In this document: piece by piece, positions 34,134 through 42,433 of the stretch
Position numbering within the stretch: the stretch's first letter is position 1
Layout: each line of letters begins with the position of its first letter
Assembly (NCBI GenBank): GCA_039679375.1
Contig: JBDKVA010000069.1
Span: 1 to 61,234 of the forward strand
Direction: 5' to 3'
Length of the DNA stretch: 61,234 nt
Source of the DNA: JBDKVA01 sp039679375
GTDB lineage: Bacteria > Bacillota > Clostridia > Acetivibrionales > DTU013
Translations under genes and position numbers: made by a program
The notes under the pieces: generated by a model
The model's input: the letters and a program-made list of their open reading frames with translations, nothing else
What the model was told of the DNA's origin: nothing
The model's database searches: none

Positions 34134-36008
34134 TTAGCTAATTTTAAGGAAGAAGAAATGGCCGCTTTTAGAGCCCACAACAATAGTATTTTCAAATACT
34201 GCGGGAGTCGCTTCAAAGCTATTGGCTTCTTCTGCTTCTTGATTCCTGACACTAATAGAGTCCACAACATTAGCTGAACCACCATCCACTTTAATCAATT
34301 TAATTGTGCCTCCAAAAAGGCACTGAATAATATATGCTTGTCCACTTTGGGTATAAATTGGAATAGGCGATGATGGTGTCCAACCATCATTATCCATATC
34401 GATTTTCCAAACGATATCACCAGTTTCTTTATTGAGGGCGACAACAAGTGCGGTTTTCGATCCATCATCCTTTATAAAGCCAGAAACTGTATAAACAATA
34501 AGCCCCCCCAATGTAGTGCCTGCCTTGCCCAGAATAGGTGATGCAAGTATGCCCCCATCAACAGAAGCTTGTGGACTTGTGTCAGTAAACGCCTTAAAAG
34601 GAGTAGTCCAAAGTATTTCCCCCGTTAGGCCGTCAATTTTTCGTGCGTAACAAGTACCAACTGTATTGTCTGTCCCCAGAACTGAATCATCATATTCGCA
34701 ACCAGAATATAAATAAAAACGTTCTTTGTTGGGGTCTTCCTCCAGCACCATAGAAACATCACTATCATTTTCAAGGTTATTAGCATACACAAGTTGCATG
34801 GTATTCAAATTTACGCATTGCAACATTCCAATGTTATCTGTAAATATTAAGTAATTTCGCCAACCAACAGCGGAATTTTCCATTCCATAAATACCAGTTT
34901 TGGAATTTCTCGATGATGTATATGTATATTTCACCATCGGCCCTGGATTCATGGCTAATTTACCTGCAACTTCATCATATTGTGTGTTGAGCTTAACTGT
35001 GTATAATACGCCATTTTCTCCCGGCTCGATCAGTGTGTCCGTTGCTGCATCAATTAATGGACTAGAATCATATGCCTGCCAGTCACGAAATGCAACGGGG
35101 TCTTTATCAGATGCACCAAATTTATACAACAGCTCACTATTAATTAAATTATATATGCGGAAATACATATCGTTAGATGCAGTTGTACTTCCTTCTGGAT
35201 TAAGCCCTTGTCCCACATATATAATAGGGTAGCCCCGAGGATCAAGGCTTGGCGTACCCTTAGTAGGTGCTCCGGTATTAATAGGATCACGAGTTTTTTT
35301 ACCAGTCAAGAGTTCCATAAAATAAATACTTCCGTCAGCCGATGCTACAATTACCTCGGTAAAACCTTCTTTGTTCCGAAATTCATCATATAGGGATGTC
35401 ATATTTTCTCTTATTTCACTAGACCATGTTATAATTAAAGGTTGCCCAGTACAAGCCGATCCTCGCCATCTACCAATAGAGTTTGTTGTTTTATTAATTG
35501 GGAGGACGGTCAATTTACCCTCAACGATATCAGCAAAACCATAGCTTGAAGCAGTATCACGATAGTTATTACCACGATAAGTAGTAATACCTTTAAGCGC
35601 GTTGTACTCTAATCCCGAACTAAATGCTATTGATTCAGGGCGCTTATATTGGTCTACTTCAACATTATCCACATAAATGTGTGTTTGAAAATCAAACAAA
35701 GAGGGGGCAGTATTCTTAGATGCAGCGGGATATATATCAGCGGCAATAGAAGGTGCCGGTGTTGGTGTTGGCGTTGGTTGAGCAATTGGGGGTGGACTTA
35801 AGACAAATGAATCGCTAGGAGACTCGGTTATATCTATCTGATGATTAATTGATCGGATAATAAAAAAAATGCCCGTAACAAGTGCTACTATGAGAATACT
35901 ACTAATAATAAACCGTGTCTTTACTATGCGCTTAGTCTTTCTCCGCCTTACATTGTTTCTAAGATTTTGTGTTTCGTAACTTCTTGCACGTCCACTGTAT
36001 TTCTTCAT
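34134..36008 (-). CDS. Membrane-anchored PQQ-like beta-propeller protein
   Basis: 624 residues. A basic N-terminus (RRRKTKRIVKTR) precedes one membrane segment (FIISSILIVALVTGIFFIIR, residues 32-51), then a Pro/Thr linker (PTPTPTPAPS). The remainder has repeated PQQ/WD40-like blades such as GEILWTTPFKAF and KETGDIVWKIDMDNDGWTPS. It is probably anchored outside the membrane; cofactor binding is not implied, since many such propellers are structural. It is more AT-rich than backbone genes. Function unknown. Confidence 0.8.
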   Translation of the reverse strand: MKKYSGRARSYETQNLRNNVRRRKTKRIVKTRFIISSILIVALVTGIFFIIRSINHQIDITESPSDSFVLSPPPIAQPTPTPTPAPSIAADIYPAASKNTAPSLFDFQTHIYVDNVEVDQYKRPESIAFSSGLEYNALKGITTYRGNNYRDTASSYGFADIVEGKLTVLPINKTTNSIGRWRGSACTGQPLIITWSSEIRENMTSLYDEFRNKEGFTEVIVASADGSIYFMELLTGKKTRDPINTGAPTKGTPSLDPRGYPIIYVGQGLNPEGSTTASNDMYFRIYNLINSELLYKFGASDKDPVAFRDWQAYDSSPLIDAATDTLIEPGENGVLYTVKLNTQYDEVAGKLAMNPGPMVKYTYTSSRNSKTGIYGMENSAVGWRNYLIFTDNIGMLQCVNLNTMQLVYANNLENDSDVSMVLEEDPNKERFYLYSGCEYDDSVLGTDNTVGTCYARKIDGLTGEILWTTPFKAFTDTSPQASVDGGILASPILGKAGTTLGGLIVYTVSGFIKDDGSKTALVVALNKETGDIVWKIDMDNDGWTPSSPIPIYTQSGQAYIIQCLFGGTIKLIKVDGGSANVVDSISVRNQEAEEANSFEATPAVFENTIVVGSKSGHFFFLKIS

Positions 36009-36233
36009 TCCAGTACCCTTTTATGTATGATTCCACAAGCTATTCTTGGGCTAATTCTTCATAAAAGTATAACTCAAATGCTTTATCGTTGTATAACTGT
36101 TGTTTTTTGTTTATAGTACAGTCAAGATTTGTGTCTTATATGTCTCGGTGTATGGATAATTTGGGTGATTGGATAATTATTTAAGGGTTAGCACTTATCA
36201 GCCCCTTTTTATAAAACGAAAACGGCAAGCAGG

Positions 36234-36253
36234 GCAACTGTGGCCACAGTTGC
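36234..36253. repeat. 20-bp perfect palindrome
   Basis: GCAACTGTGGCCACAGTTGC is a perfect 10+10 bp palindrome with no central spacer, 120 nt downstream of the relaxase. It could be an operator. oriT of this group is more often upstream of mobC, so an oriT role is only a possibility. Confidence 0.55.
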
Positions 36254-36313
36254 ATATTTTTTGCAGGCCGAGCCTACAAAAAATTGCTTGTTGGGGCCAG
36301 CCCCGAACCCTGC

Positions 36314-36340
36314 CACTTCGGGCCAAGTTGGCTCGAAGTT
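36314..36340. repeat. ICE palindrome, copy 2
   Basis: CACTTCGGGCCAA, G, TTGGCTCGAAGTT, one arm mismatch, 33 nt after the relaxase stop codon. Confidence 0.85.
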
Positions 36341-36372
36341 GTGGCGCTTCGCTTTTTTGTTGCGTCATGTCG

Positions 36373-37788
36373 CTACCGCTCCATTTCCTTATTTCTCTGC
36401 GTATCCGTCAGGCCGAGCAGATGGTCGATATTGCTTTTCGCGGTTATAAGCTCGCGCATGTCCTTCTGAACGGCGCAGTACTCCTTGTAGACAGTCTTTT
36501 TCTCCGTGGAGAGCGTTTGCCATTCGGCTTTGAGCGCATCCATTTGGGGGAGCTTCGCCCCGGCAAGGATGCGCCGGAAAGTGGCCTGTGCCGCCCGATG
36601 GATTTCAATGTCGGCTTCATGCTCCGCAAGATATTTCCGGCTGTACTTCGCGGCCTTATACCCGTCGAACACGACACGGGTTTTGGCGTAGTCCACCGTC
36701 GCAGCCTTCAATTCGACATTGACGCTCATAGCCGCCTCAACGGTTTTGATTTTATCGGAAAGCGCGTGGAAACGTTCTGTGGCCTGCGCCGTCTTTTTGG
36801 CAAGCTGTTCATATTCCAGCATGTCGTTTTCCTGTAAATATTGGAGCGTCGCGGCCATCTGTTTCAGGTTGTGAATTTTCGCCCACCGCTCATAGCCGGG
36901 GCCTTTCCCGCTTCTCATACGGGATTGTATATCAATAATCAGGTTGACCTTGCGCGGCGATCCGGTGCGGCTCTCCGTCAAGGAGGCGCGGCCCTCGATG
37001 ATGGCCTGAATATCCTCCTGCCCGTAGCCTGCGCCGAGGGTGGAGGAACGCAGGCGGGTAAACCGTTCCTGCCCCGGCGCGCGAAAGCTCAACACGCCGC
37101 CGCGCGCGTATCGGGCCTCGTAGCCTGCCGTCTCCATTGCCCGCAAAAATGCGTTCATGTCCAGCGGTTTTTCGGCAAGGCAAATATCAATCTGCGTCTT
37201 TAGGCGCTCTTGGAATGTCAGCGGTTTATTGCCGCCGATCCATTGCCCATAATGCTTGTATTTGCCCTTGCTTTTGAGCTTCGGATGGGCGATATAGGAC
37301 AGGCCGTTTTCAAGACAAACACGATCAGAAAGCCGCCGCACCGCCCGCGCTGAACCGAGAAAATCCCGGAATTTCCGGGTACAGTCAAGAGCCGTGGAAT
37401 TGTAGTAAATGTGATTATGGATATGATGGCGGTCAATATGCGTTGCGACGAAAAAGGCGTAATTGCCCTTTGTCCAGCGCATAGCCGTTTCGTATCCTAT
37501 GCGGTTGGCATCCTCTGGCGTTACCTCGCCAGGAACAAACGCCTGCCGAATTTGATAGCAAAGAATATCCGCGTCCTTTTTTTGCTCCCGGCCCGTGAGT
37601 GCCTTGTATTTGGCTTTGGAAAGCAGAAACTCCGCGTCGGCGGTTTTATGGTCGCACGTATATGAAGAAATCAATTCGCCCTGCTGCGTTTTCTCCGGGT
37701 TTTGCCCGTAGTCGAAGCGGTCAGCGAGGGATTGCTCTATCGTTTCCCCCTTGCTGATATGATGGGTTTTCAAATAGGTTGTTGCCAT
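36373..37788 (-). CDS. Relaxase/mobilization nuclease (MOB-P-like)
   Basis: Nicks oriT and leads the single strand into the recipient. 471 residues with the three-histidine metal motif in ATHIDRHHIHNHIYYN (His122, His124, His126). Candidate catalytic tyrosines lie early, at Tyr5, Tyr27 and Tyr43. The nuclease part is followed by a helical C-terminus (residues 300-470). The relaxase_DUF/LPDWxx-type region PGYERWAKIHNLKQMAATLQ near 310 is typical of Tn1549-group relaxases. ATG 37788 is followed upstream by AGGAGG-like GGAGGG. It belongs with MobC (40446). Confidence 0.9.
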   Translation of the reverse strand: MATTYLKTHHISKGETIEQSLADRFDYGQNPEKTQQGELISSYTCDHKTADAEFLLSKAKYKALTGREQKKDADILCYQIRQAFVPGEVTPEDANRIGYETAMRWTKGNYAFFVATHIDRHHIHNHIYYNSTALDCTRKFRDFLGSARAVRRLSDRVCLENGLSYIAHPKLKSKGKYKHYGQWIGGNKPLTFQERLKTQIDICLAEKPLDMNAFLRAMETAGYEARYARGGVLSFRAPGQERFTRLRSSTLGAGYGQEDIQAIIEGRASLTESRTGSPRKVNLIIDIQSRMRSGKGPGYERWAKIHNLKQMAATLQYLQENDMLEYEQLAKKTAQATERFHALSDKIKTVEAAMSVNVELKAATVDYAKTRVVFDGYKAAKYSRKYLAEHEADIEIHRAAQATFRRILAGAKLPQMDALKAEWQTLSTEKKTVYKEYCAVQKDMRELITAKSNIDHLLGLTDTQRNKEMER

Positions 37789-37813
37789 GCGCAGCCCTCC
37801 TTCCCATAGATAT

Positions 37814-37840
37814 GACTTCAGGCCAACTTGGCCCGAAGTA
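37814..37840. repeat. ICE palindrome, copy 3
   Basis: GACTTCAGGCCAA, C, TTGGCCCGAAGTA; 26 nt upstream of the relaxase ATG. Confidence 0.85.
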
Positions 37841-37915
37841 GCCCGGTTTCCATACCGAGATTAAAGGATAGCAAAAGGCGGGCCGGACGGCCCGCCTTGC
37901 GTATACAGTCCCGTG

Positions 37916-38209
37916 TCAGCTAGCCACAAAACCTTTCAGAGAATAATTGAGATCCGCCAGCTTGTCGATGAACCACTCGATGACAGCCCGGAGGCCGAAG
38001 GGGGAAATCAGAAACCCCAATACGAGTAATACCACGCCGTTAAAAGTGGAACCGCCTGTAATAAACGTCAAGACTCCCAACCCGGCGATGATAATGGCGG
38101 CTACCGTGCATATCCATTCGGAAATGCAAAAGATGAAATACAGAAAAGCGACGGTGACGCTCAACACGATAATGAACGGTATCGTAGCGATTTTAAGCAA
38201 AATCTTCAT
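37916..38209 (-). CDS. CD1845-like small membrane protein
   Basis: 97 residues with three hydrophobic segments (IATIPFIIVLSVTVAFLYFI; TVAAIIIAGLGVLTFITGG; VVLLVLGFLISPFGL). It resembles the CD1845 family of C. difficile conjugative elements, found near the relaxase. Role unknown. ATG 38209 follows GGGG by 8 nt; an in-frame upstream start at 38227 is less well placed. Confidence 0.7.
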   Translation of the reverse strand: MKILLKIATIPFIIVLSVTVAFLYFIFCISEWICTVAAIIIAGLGVLTFITGGSTFNGVVLLVLGFLISPFGLRAVIEWFIDKLADLNYSLKGFVAS

Positions 38210-38303
38210 ATCAAAAACCCCTTTCATGCTTGGTTCTACCTATATTTTACCATCCGTACAGGGTGTCAACAATGTTGTCGCGGCTTTGCGAATCTTGTCC
38301 CGG

Positions 38304-38330
38304 CACTTCGGGCCAAGTTGGCCCGAAGTG
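38304..38330. repeat. ICE palindrome, copy 4
   Basis: CACTTCGGGCCAA, G, TTGGCCCGAAGTG, a perfect 13-bp dyad. It borders the helicase insertion and lies 95 nt upstream of the CD1845-like gene. Confidence 0.9.
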
Positions 38331-38338
38331 TAATTCCA

Positions 38339-38367
38339 TTGTTAGAAAAAAGAAAATGCTGTATAAT
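38339..38367 (+). promoter_or_regulatory. Promoter of the UvrD-like helicase gene
   Basis: TTGTTA (38339-38344), exactly 17 nt and a perfect TATAAT (38362-38367), 75 nt before the ATG, on the opposite strand to the backbone. Confidence 0.75.
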
Positions 38368-38441
38368 TAGGTCGAAGATAATCAATCGTGTAATCTTTTC
38401 TTTTTGCTACATACTTCATGCGGTGAACAGGGGGAATTGTC

Positions 38442-40385
38442 ATGGCATGGGACACCGGACTAGATAAGAATTCAGCAGCATATAAATTTGCGGCAGATAA
38501 TTCAAGGGTTATTCGTGTTGTTGCAGGGCCGGGAACAGGGAAATCTTTTGGCTTGCAACGCCGCGTTGCCCGCTTATTAGAGCAAGGGCAAGCACCGCGA
38601 AAAATCCTCGCTGTAACATTTACACGAACGGCGGCGCAAGATTTAAGGAATGAAATCCAGTCTGTTGGAGTAGACGGCTCAGATAGGGTCATTGCAAAAA
38701 CTTTACATAGCTTTTGTTTTGGCCTTCTGAACAAAAAAGATATTATAGAAAATACAGGGCGCTTTCCAAGGCCAATGTTAGAATTTGAGCAAAAGCCAAT
38801 GCTATACGACATAAGCAATGCTTTGGGGAATCTTCGTGATAAACAGAAAAGACTCCAAGCATTTGAGGCTGCATGGGCACGGCTTCAATCCGAAGAACCC
38901 GGTTTTCCATTAGACGAAGTTGATAAACAGTTTGAACGGGCAACTCTTTTGTGGCTCAAAACCCATAAGGCAATGCTTTTTGGAGAAATGATTATCGAAA
39001 CATTTCACTACCTTCGTAATAATCCAAGGTGTGCAGAACGACGCGAGTTTGACCACATCCTTGTTGATGAATACCAAGACCTTAACAAAGCCGAACAGGC
39101 CGTAATTGACCTATTGGCTTCAAACTGTAATTTGGCTATTATCGGGGACGACGACCAATCCATCTATTCTTTCAAACATGCTCACCCGGAAGGGATACGA
39201 GAATTCCCTCAAACTCATCCAGGTTGTGACGCTATTGACTTTGACCAGTGTCGGCGTTGCCCGAAACAAGTAGTAACTATGGCTTCACGCCTTATAACCC
39301 AGAACATCAATCGCACATTAGGCGATTTACAAGTTTTTGAGAAAAATCAAACCGGCGAAGTAAAAATTGCTCAGTGGAATTCCCTCGATGACGAAATTCA
39401 AGGAATAAGCAATAAGGTATGCTCAGATATTGCAAAAGGTAAGATTAGCCCGGAAGATGTATTAATTCTTGCGCCAGTAAGAAAAATCGGGTATAGAATT
39501 CGTGATGCACTTGTACAAAAGGGCATAAATGCCAAATCGTATTTCAGGGAGTCAGCAATAGCCACTGATGATTTGAAATACAATTTTGCATTACTAACTT
39601 TAATGGCGAAACCGAATGACATGGTGGCATTGCGTTATTTATTAGGATACGGGAGTCAAAATTATCGTACAAAAAGTTATGTGCACTTGCTTGATTATAC
39701 TACAAAGCATGATATGACAACATTTGAGGTATTAGAAAAATGCGTTGCCGGTAGCATAAAAGTTGCTAATATATCCTCTTTGATAAGTCAGTATGCAAAA
39801 ATTGCGCAACAGATCGAGGAAATCCGCATTGTTGTTAAAGATGATGGTGATGCATTGATTGATATTTTTGCTGAAGATATTCCGGAAAATAGTGATTTTA
39901 GAAACATCCTAACTGAAGCCGTTGCAGAAGCCGAGGAAGAACAAGAATCCGGCTTAGAACCTTGGCTTCAAAAAATCCATTCATATATTGTTGAACGAGT
40001 TTCTTTTCCAGAAAATACATCAGAACGTGATCATGTTCGTATAATGAGTCTACATGCTTCAAAAGGATTAAGCGCCAGGTATGTTATTGTAATGAGCGCA
40101 ATAGACGAATTGATTCCTCGCTTAGATAAAGAGAGCGAAGTAAGCCTTGAAAAGCAACTAGAAGAACAGCGGCGATTATTCTATGTCGCAATTACTCGAT
40201 GCAAAAGTAGCGTCGACGGATATCCTGGCACATTGATAATTAGTTCATTTGTAGGGCTTCCAGGGAACGAAGCCTTGGGAATAAATATACTTGCAAGCCC
40301 TTATAGCTGGCGGTCTACATCCGCTTCGCGCTTCATAAGGGACTTTGGAGAAACAGCTCCAGCAACTATTTCCCCTCGAAAATAG
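38442..40385 (+). CDS. UvrD/PcrA-type superfamily 1 helicase, stand-alone cargo
   Basis: 647 residues. Walker A is AGPGTGKS (28-35), motif Ia is VTFTRTAAQDLRNEI, the DEAD-like motif II is ILVDEYQD near 207, motif III is AIIGDDDQSIYSFK, motif V is RIMSLHASKGLSARYVI near 525 and motif VI is RRLFYVAITRCK. It is shorter than housekeeping PcrA (about 720-740). It is AT-rich with its own promoter and orientation, placed between the CD1845-like gene and mobC. UvrD-like helicases occur in defence systems such as Gabija (GajB), but no OLD nuclease partner is beside it, so a defence role is inference. Confidence 0.85.
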   Translation: MAWDTGLDKNSAAYKFAADNSRVIRVVAGPGTGKSFGLQRRVARLLEQGQAPRKILAVTFTRTAAQDLRNEIQSVGVDGSDRVIAKTLHSFCFGLLNKKDIIENTGRFPRPMLEFEQKPMLYDISNALGNLRDKQKRLQAFEAAWARLQSEEPGFPLDEVDKQFERATLLWLKTHKAMLFGEMIIETFHYLRNNPRCAERREFDHILVDEYQDLNKAEQAVIDLLASNCNLAIIGDDDQSIYSFKHAHPEGIREFPQTHPGCDAIDFDQCRRCPKQVVTMASRLITQNINRTLGDLQVFEKNQTGEVKIAQWNSLDDEIQGISNKVCSDIAKGKISPEDVLILAPVRKIGYRIRDALVQKGINAKSYFRESAIATDDLKYNFALLTLMAKPNDMVALRYLLGYGSQNYRTKSYVHLLDYTTKHDMTTFEVLEKCVAGSIKVANISSLISQYAKIAQQIEEIRIVVKDDGDALIDIFAEDIPENSDFRNILTEAVAEAEEEQESGLEPWLQKIHSYIVERVSFPENTSERDHVRIMSLHASKGLSARYVIVMSAIDELIPRLDKESEVSLEKQLEEQRRLFYVAITRCKSSVDGYPGTLIISSFVGLPGNEALGINILASPYSWRSTSASRFIRDFGETAPATISPRK

Positions 40386-40445
40386 CATTTACTATTCCAT
40401 AAAGGACATAAAGGAAGAGAGAGACGATATCTCCCTCTTCCTTTG

Positions 40446-40787
40446 TTACAGTTCCACCACCACCGCAAGCTGCTTCAGCACATCGGATACCCGGCCCCAC
40501 AGTTCGGCATAGTCCTTTTGCAGAGCCGTGATTTCTGATTGGTACACGCCGTAGGTGTTGGCATGAATGGCGATCTGATTTAGGTTGTTGGCACAGCGGC
40601 GTTGCAGAGAAACAAGCTCACGGACGGGAGCGAGATCAACATTCAGAACATAGCCGTTCAGGGCCATCTTGCGGATGTAAGCCCCGGCGTTGGTTATTCC
40701 GGCTTCGGCCATGCGCTGATAAATGGTGTTAAACTCGTCCTCCGTCACCATAACGTGCAGATGGATATTGCGCCTGCGGGCGTTCAC
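40446..40787 (-). CDS. mobC: Mobilization accessory protein MobC
   Basis: 113 residues with an N-terminal ribbon-helix-helix-like region (NIHLHVMVTEDEFNTIYQRM, GAYIRKMALNGY) and the MobC signature LQRRCANNLNQIAIHANTYG. These proteins help the relaxase bind and melt oriT. It starts at GTG 40787, overlapping the preceding stop as GTGA, so translation is coupled. It is separated from the relaxase by the inserted helicase. Confidence 0.88.
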   Translation of the reverse strand: MNARRRNIHLHVMVTEDEFNTIYQRMAEAGITNAGAYIRKMALNGYVLNVDLAPVRELVSLQRRCANNLNQIAIHANTYGVYQSEITALQKDYAELWGRVSDVLKQLAVVVEL

Positions 40788-40969
40788 CGTTCCAGTTCGC
40801 GGCTCCGCTTTTTTACGGGCGGTTCCTTCACCCTATCCAGCGGTTTGACCTCCGGCACGGGGACGGACGGAGGAACCGGCAGGGCCGCATTGTTGGGGAT
40901 ACCGTCGATCATATTACAGTTCTGTTCTGTGGAAAGCTCCATGCTTTTCAAATAATTGTCCTTTTCCAT
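40784..40969 (-). CDS. Small hypothetical protein upstream of mobC
   Basis: 61 residues: MEKDNYLKSMELSTEQNCNM, then IDGIPNN and a proline/valine-rich tail ending RSRELER. It has a strong GGAGG and overlaps mobC by 4 nt. The N-terminal pattern resembles short DUF4316-like segments in related elements, but I am not sure of the assignment. Confidence 0.65.
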   Translation of the reverse strand: MEKDNYLKSMELSTEQNCNMIDGIPNNAALPVPPSVPVPEVKPLDRVKEPPVKKRSRELER

Positions 40970-40990
40970 TATGAAAAACCTCCTTCTTTC

Positions 40991-41017
40991 TACTTCGGGC
41001 CAAGTTGGCCCGAAGTT
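40991..41017. repeat. ICE palindrome, copy 5
   Basis: TACTTCGGGCCAA, G, TTGGCCCGAAGTT; 22 nt upstream of the 61-residue protein and just after the frame-shifted region ends. Confidence 0.9.
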
Positions 41018-41020
41018 CCG

Positions 41021-41242
41021 TTATCTGTCCTTTTCTGTATTCTTCACGGGAGCAGGGCGGGAGGCGTTGTCCCTTTCCGCCTGCTCCGCTCCCGCTTTCA
41101 ACTGTTTGGCAATCGGCTTCTTCTCAACCCGTTTCTGTGCGGCGCGGACTTTGATCTCCACGATGTAGCTATGCCGTTCCTCCAACTGCTCCGGGGTCAC
41201 AAATTTTTTTTTACAAATGAGCCAAAATCGGGATACCACCAA
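41021..41242 (-). CDS. Open frame continuing the upstream protein after an A9 run
   Basis: The conserved-looking part reads KKFVTPEQLEERHSYIVEIK, then VRAAQKRVEKKPIAKQLKAG and a tail RPAPVKNTEKDR. It follows the upstream gene in the -1 frame through nine A residues (41202-41210) and lacks its own ribosome-binding site. The tail resembles the end of the SpoVG-family protein at 48606 (PKQLAEGAKQAAKDNTVRPA), so it is probably the C-terminus of one protein. Either programmed frameshifting or a one-base deletion explains the split. Confidence 0.55.
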   Translation of the reverse strand: MVVSRFWLICKKKFVTPEQLEERHSYIVEIKVRAAQKRVEKKPIAKQLKAGAEQAERDNASRPAPVKNTEKDR

Positions 41243-41823
41243 GTCAGCCGCAGGCGATCAGGCACCTTGCGCTTTTCCTCCCATTGGCCGACCGCCTGCA
41301 CCATTTCGTCAAGCCGCTGAAGGTTGGGATTGCCGGGAGCGGCCCGCAGCTCGTAATCGTCCATCTGCTTCTGCGTGAGAGGGGCAGAATACAGAAGATA
41401 GCCCCATGCCCGGAACCTGCCGCTTTCTACTTCCTCGCGCTTATCAAAATTGACGATCTTAGCGGGGCCGTTTTCTGTCTTGGGGAACGTCCCGATGTCC
41501 ACGGGCCGCTGCGTGGAGTAGTATTTGTAGACCTCCGGCGCGGGCCTCGCGGCCTTTTCGGAAACGCCGTAGCTCCTTTGATAATCTTCAATGCGGGCCG
41601 CATATTCCTTTAGCGCCGTATCCGCGTTTTTGGTGTAATGGCCCCAATAATAATCGCGCTTGCCGTTTTCTTCGGTAAACTGCCATGTGACAAAAGGCTG
41701 CGGGGCGTTGGGGTTCTCGGCATAGGCAAAGCCCCGGTCATTCTCAAAGAGGATTGACCGCATGATTTCGTAGCCGTGTACCCGATCCCCGGCGGCGGGA
41801 TTGTTTAAGGTGTTTTCCTTCAC
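41197..41823 (-). CDS. Hypothetical element protein, possibly frameshifted at its 3' end
   Basis: 208 residues in the annotated frame. It starts at GTG 41823, which has GGAGG 7 nt upstream. It is hydrophilic, with YEIMRSILFENDRGFAYAEN, YYWGHYTKNADTALKEYAAR and RLRLTWWYPDFGSFV. The frame ends TTTGTAAAAAAAAATTTGTGA; one extra A would carry it into 41021. Not recognised; found in the place where Tn1549-group elements carry accessory hypothetical genes. Confidence 0.65.
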   Translation of the reverse strand: MKENTLNNPAAGDRVHGYEIMRSILFENDRGFAYAENPNAPQPFVTWQFTEENGKRDYYWGHYTKNADTALKEYAARIEDYQRSYGVSEKAARPAPEVYKYYSTQRPVDIGTFPKTENGPAKIVNFDKREEVESGRFRAWGYLLYSAPLTQKQMDDYELRAAPGNPNLQRLDEMVQAVGQWEEKRKVPDRLRLTWWYPDFGSFVKKNL

Positions 41824-41888
41824 GTTTTGACCTCCATTTCTGGGGCATACGCCCCCGTTTTCAGAAGTGGCTGGGCAGGGGTGGGCCG

Positions 41889-42221
41889 TTACCCCTCCCG
41901 GCCCGGCTGTTGCCCACCTTCGGAGCATACGCCCCTTCCCGGCGGCAGGACGCCCTCCTTTTTCGCCCGCGCGCTGTCGGCGGCGCGGCGGGCCTCGCTG
42001 TATGGCTCCCGGATGGACACGCAACGCTTGGGGACGATATAGCCGACCGCCCCGTGCGGGAATGTCCGTTCAGGGAAGATTTTATCGGGATATTTCAGGG
42101 CAAGGGCCTCCAACTTTTCCCGGAGCTTCTTGTCGTGGGTGTAGACGCTGGCCGTGTCCTCACCCTCGTTGTAGTTGATGATGGTTTCCTGTTCGTATTT
42201 GGTAAGCTCCATCCCCTTCAC
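41889..42221 (-). CDS. Hypothetical element protein
   Basis: 110 residues, MKGMELTKYEQETIINYNEG ... AVGYIVPKRCVSIREPYSEA. GTG 42221 overlaps the preceding stop (GTGA), which favours coupled translation; an in-frame ATG lies at 42212. The conserved-looking core spans residues 4-85 and the Arg/Gly-rich tail looks unconstrained. Not recognised. Confidence 0.65.
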   Translation of the reverse strand: MKGMELTKYEQETIINYNEGEDTASVYTHDKKLREKLEALALKYPDKIFPERTFPHGAVGYIVPKRCVSIREPYSEARRAADSARAKKEGVLPPGRGVCSEGGQQPGREG

Positions 42222-42433
42222 CGTCCGGGGGACTTCGGGCCATGTTGGCCCGAAGTCCCCGTTTTCCTCTCAACAATCAACTCGCGGTAGCAAACGCCCA
42301 CGCAGGCCCGGCCATCCCAATAGCCGCACTCCCGGCAGGAAGAACGGCGGGACGGCTTCCGCGCCGCTCCCTCATGGATGGGGCGCGGCACTTGTTTCAT
42401 CATTTTTTCGTAAGGGCTGTCGGTGAAGTTCAT
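42218..42433 (-). CDS. Small cysteine-rich protein with palindrome-encoded tail
   Basis: 71 residues with four clustered cysteines in SCRECGYWDGRACVGVCYRE, a possible zinc site. The last residues TGTSGQHGPKSPGR are encoded by ICE palindrome copy 6, so the repeat has been taken into the reading frame. It overlaps CD1107 upstream (ATGA) and the next gene downstream (GTGA). Function unknown. Confidence 0.7.
   Translation of the reverse strand: MNFTDSPYEKMMKQVPRPIHEGAARKPSRRSSCRECGYWDGRACVGVCYRELIVERKTGTSGQHGPKSPGR
42231..42257. repeat. ICE palindrome, copy 6
   Basis: GACTTCGGGCCAT, G, TTGGCCCGAAGTC. It lies inside the 3' end of the cysteine-rich gene and 10 nt upstream of the next start codon. 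Confidence 0.9.

Larger units (their letters stand above)
36009..36372. other. Gene-free region between the propeller gene and relaxase
   Basis: 364 nt with no gene. It includes the promoter region of the propeller gene, a 20-bp perfect palindrome (36234-36253) and ICE palindrome copy 2. Confidence 0.5.

Noticed and set aside
38442..40385. Gabija system
   Set aside because: The UvrD-like helicase is present but no OLD-family TOPRIM nuclease gene lies beside it.
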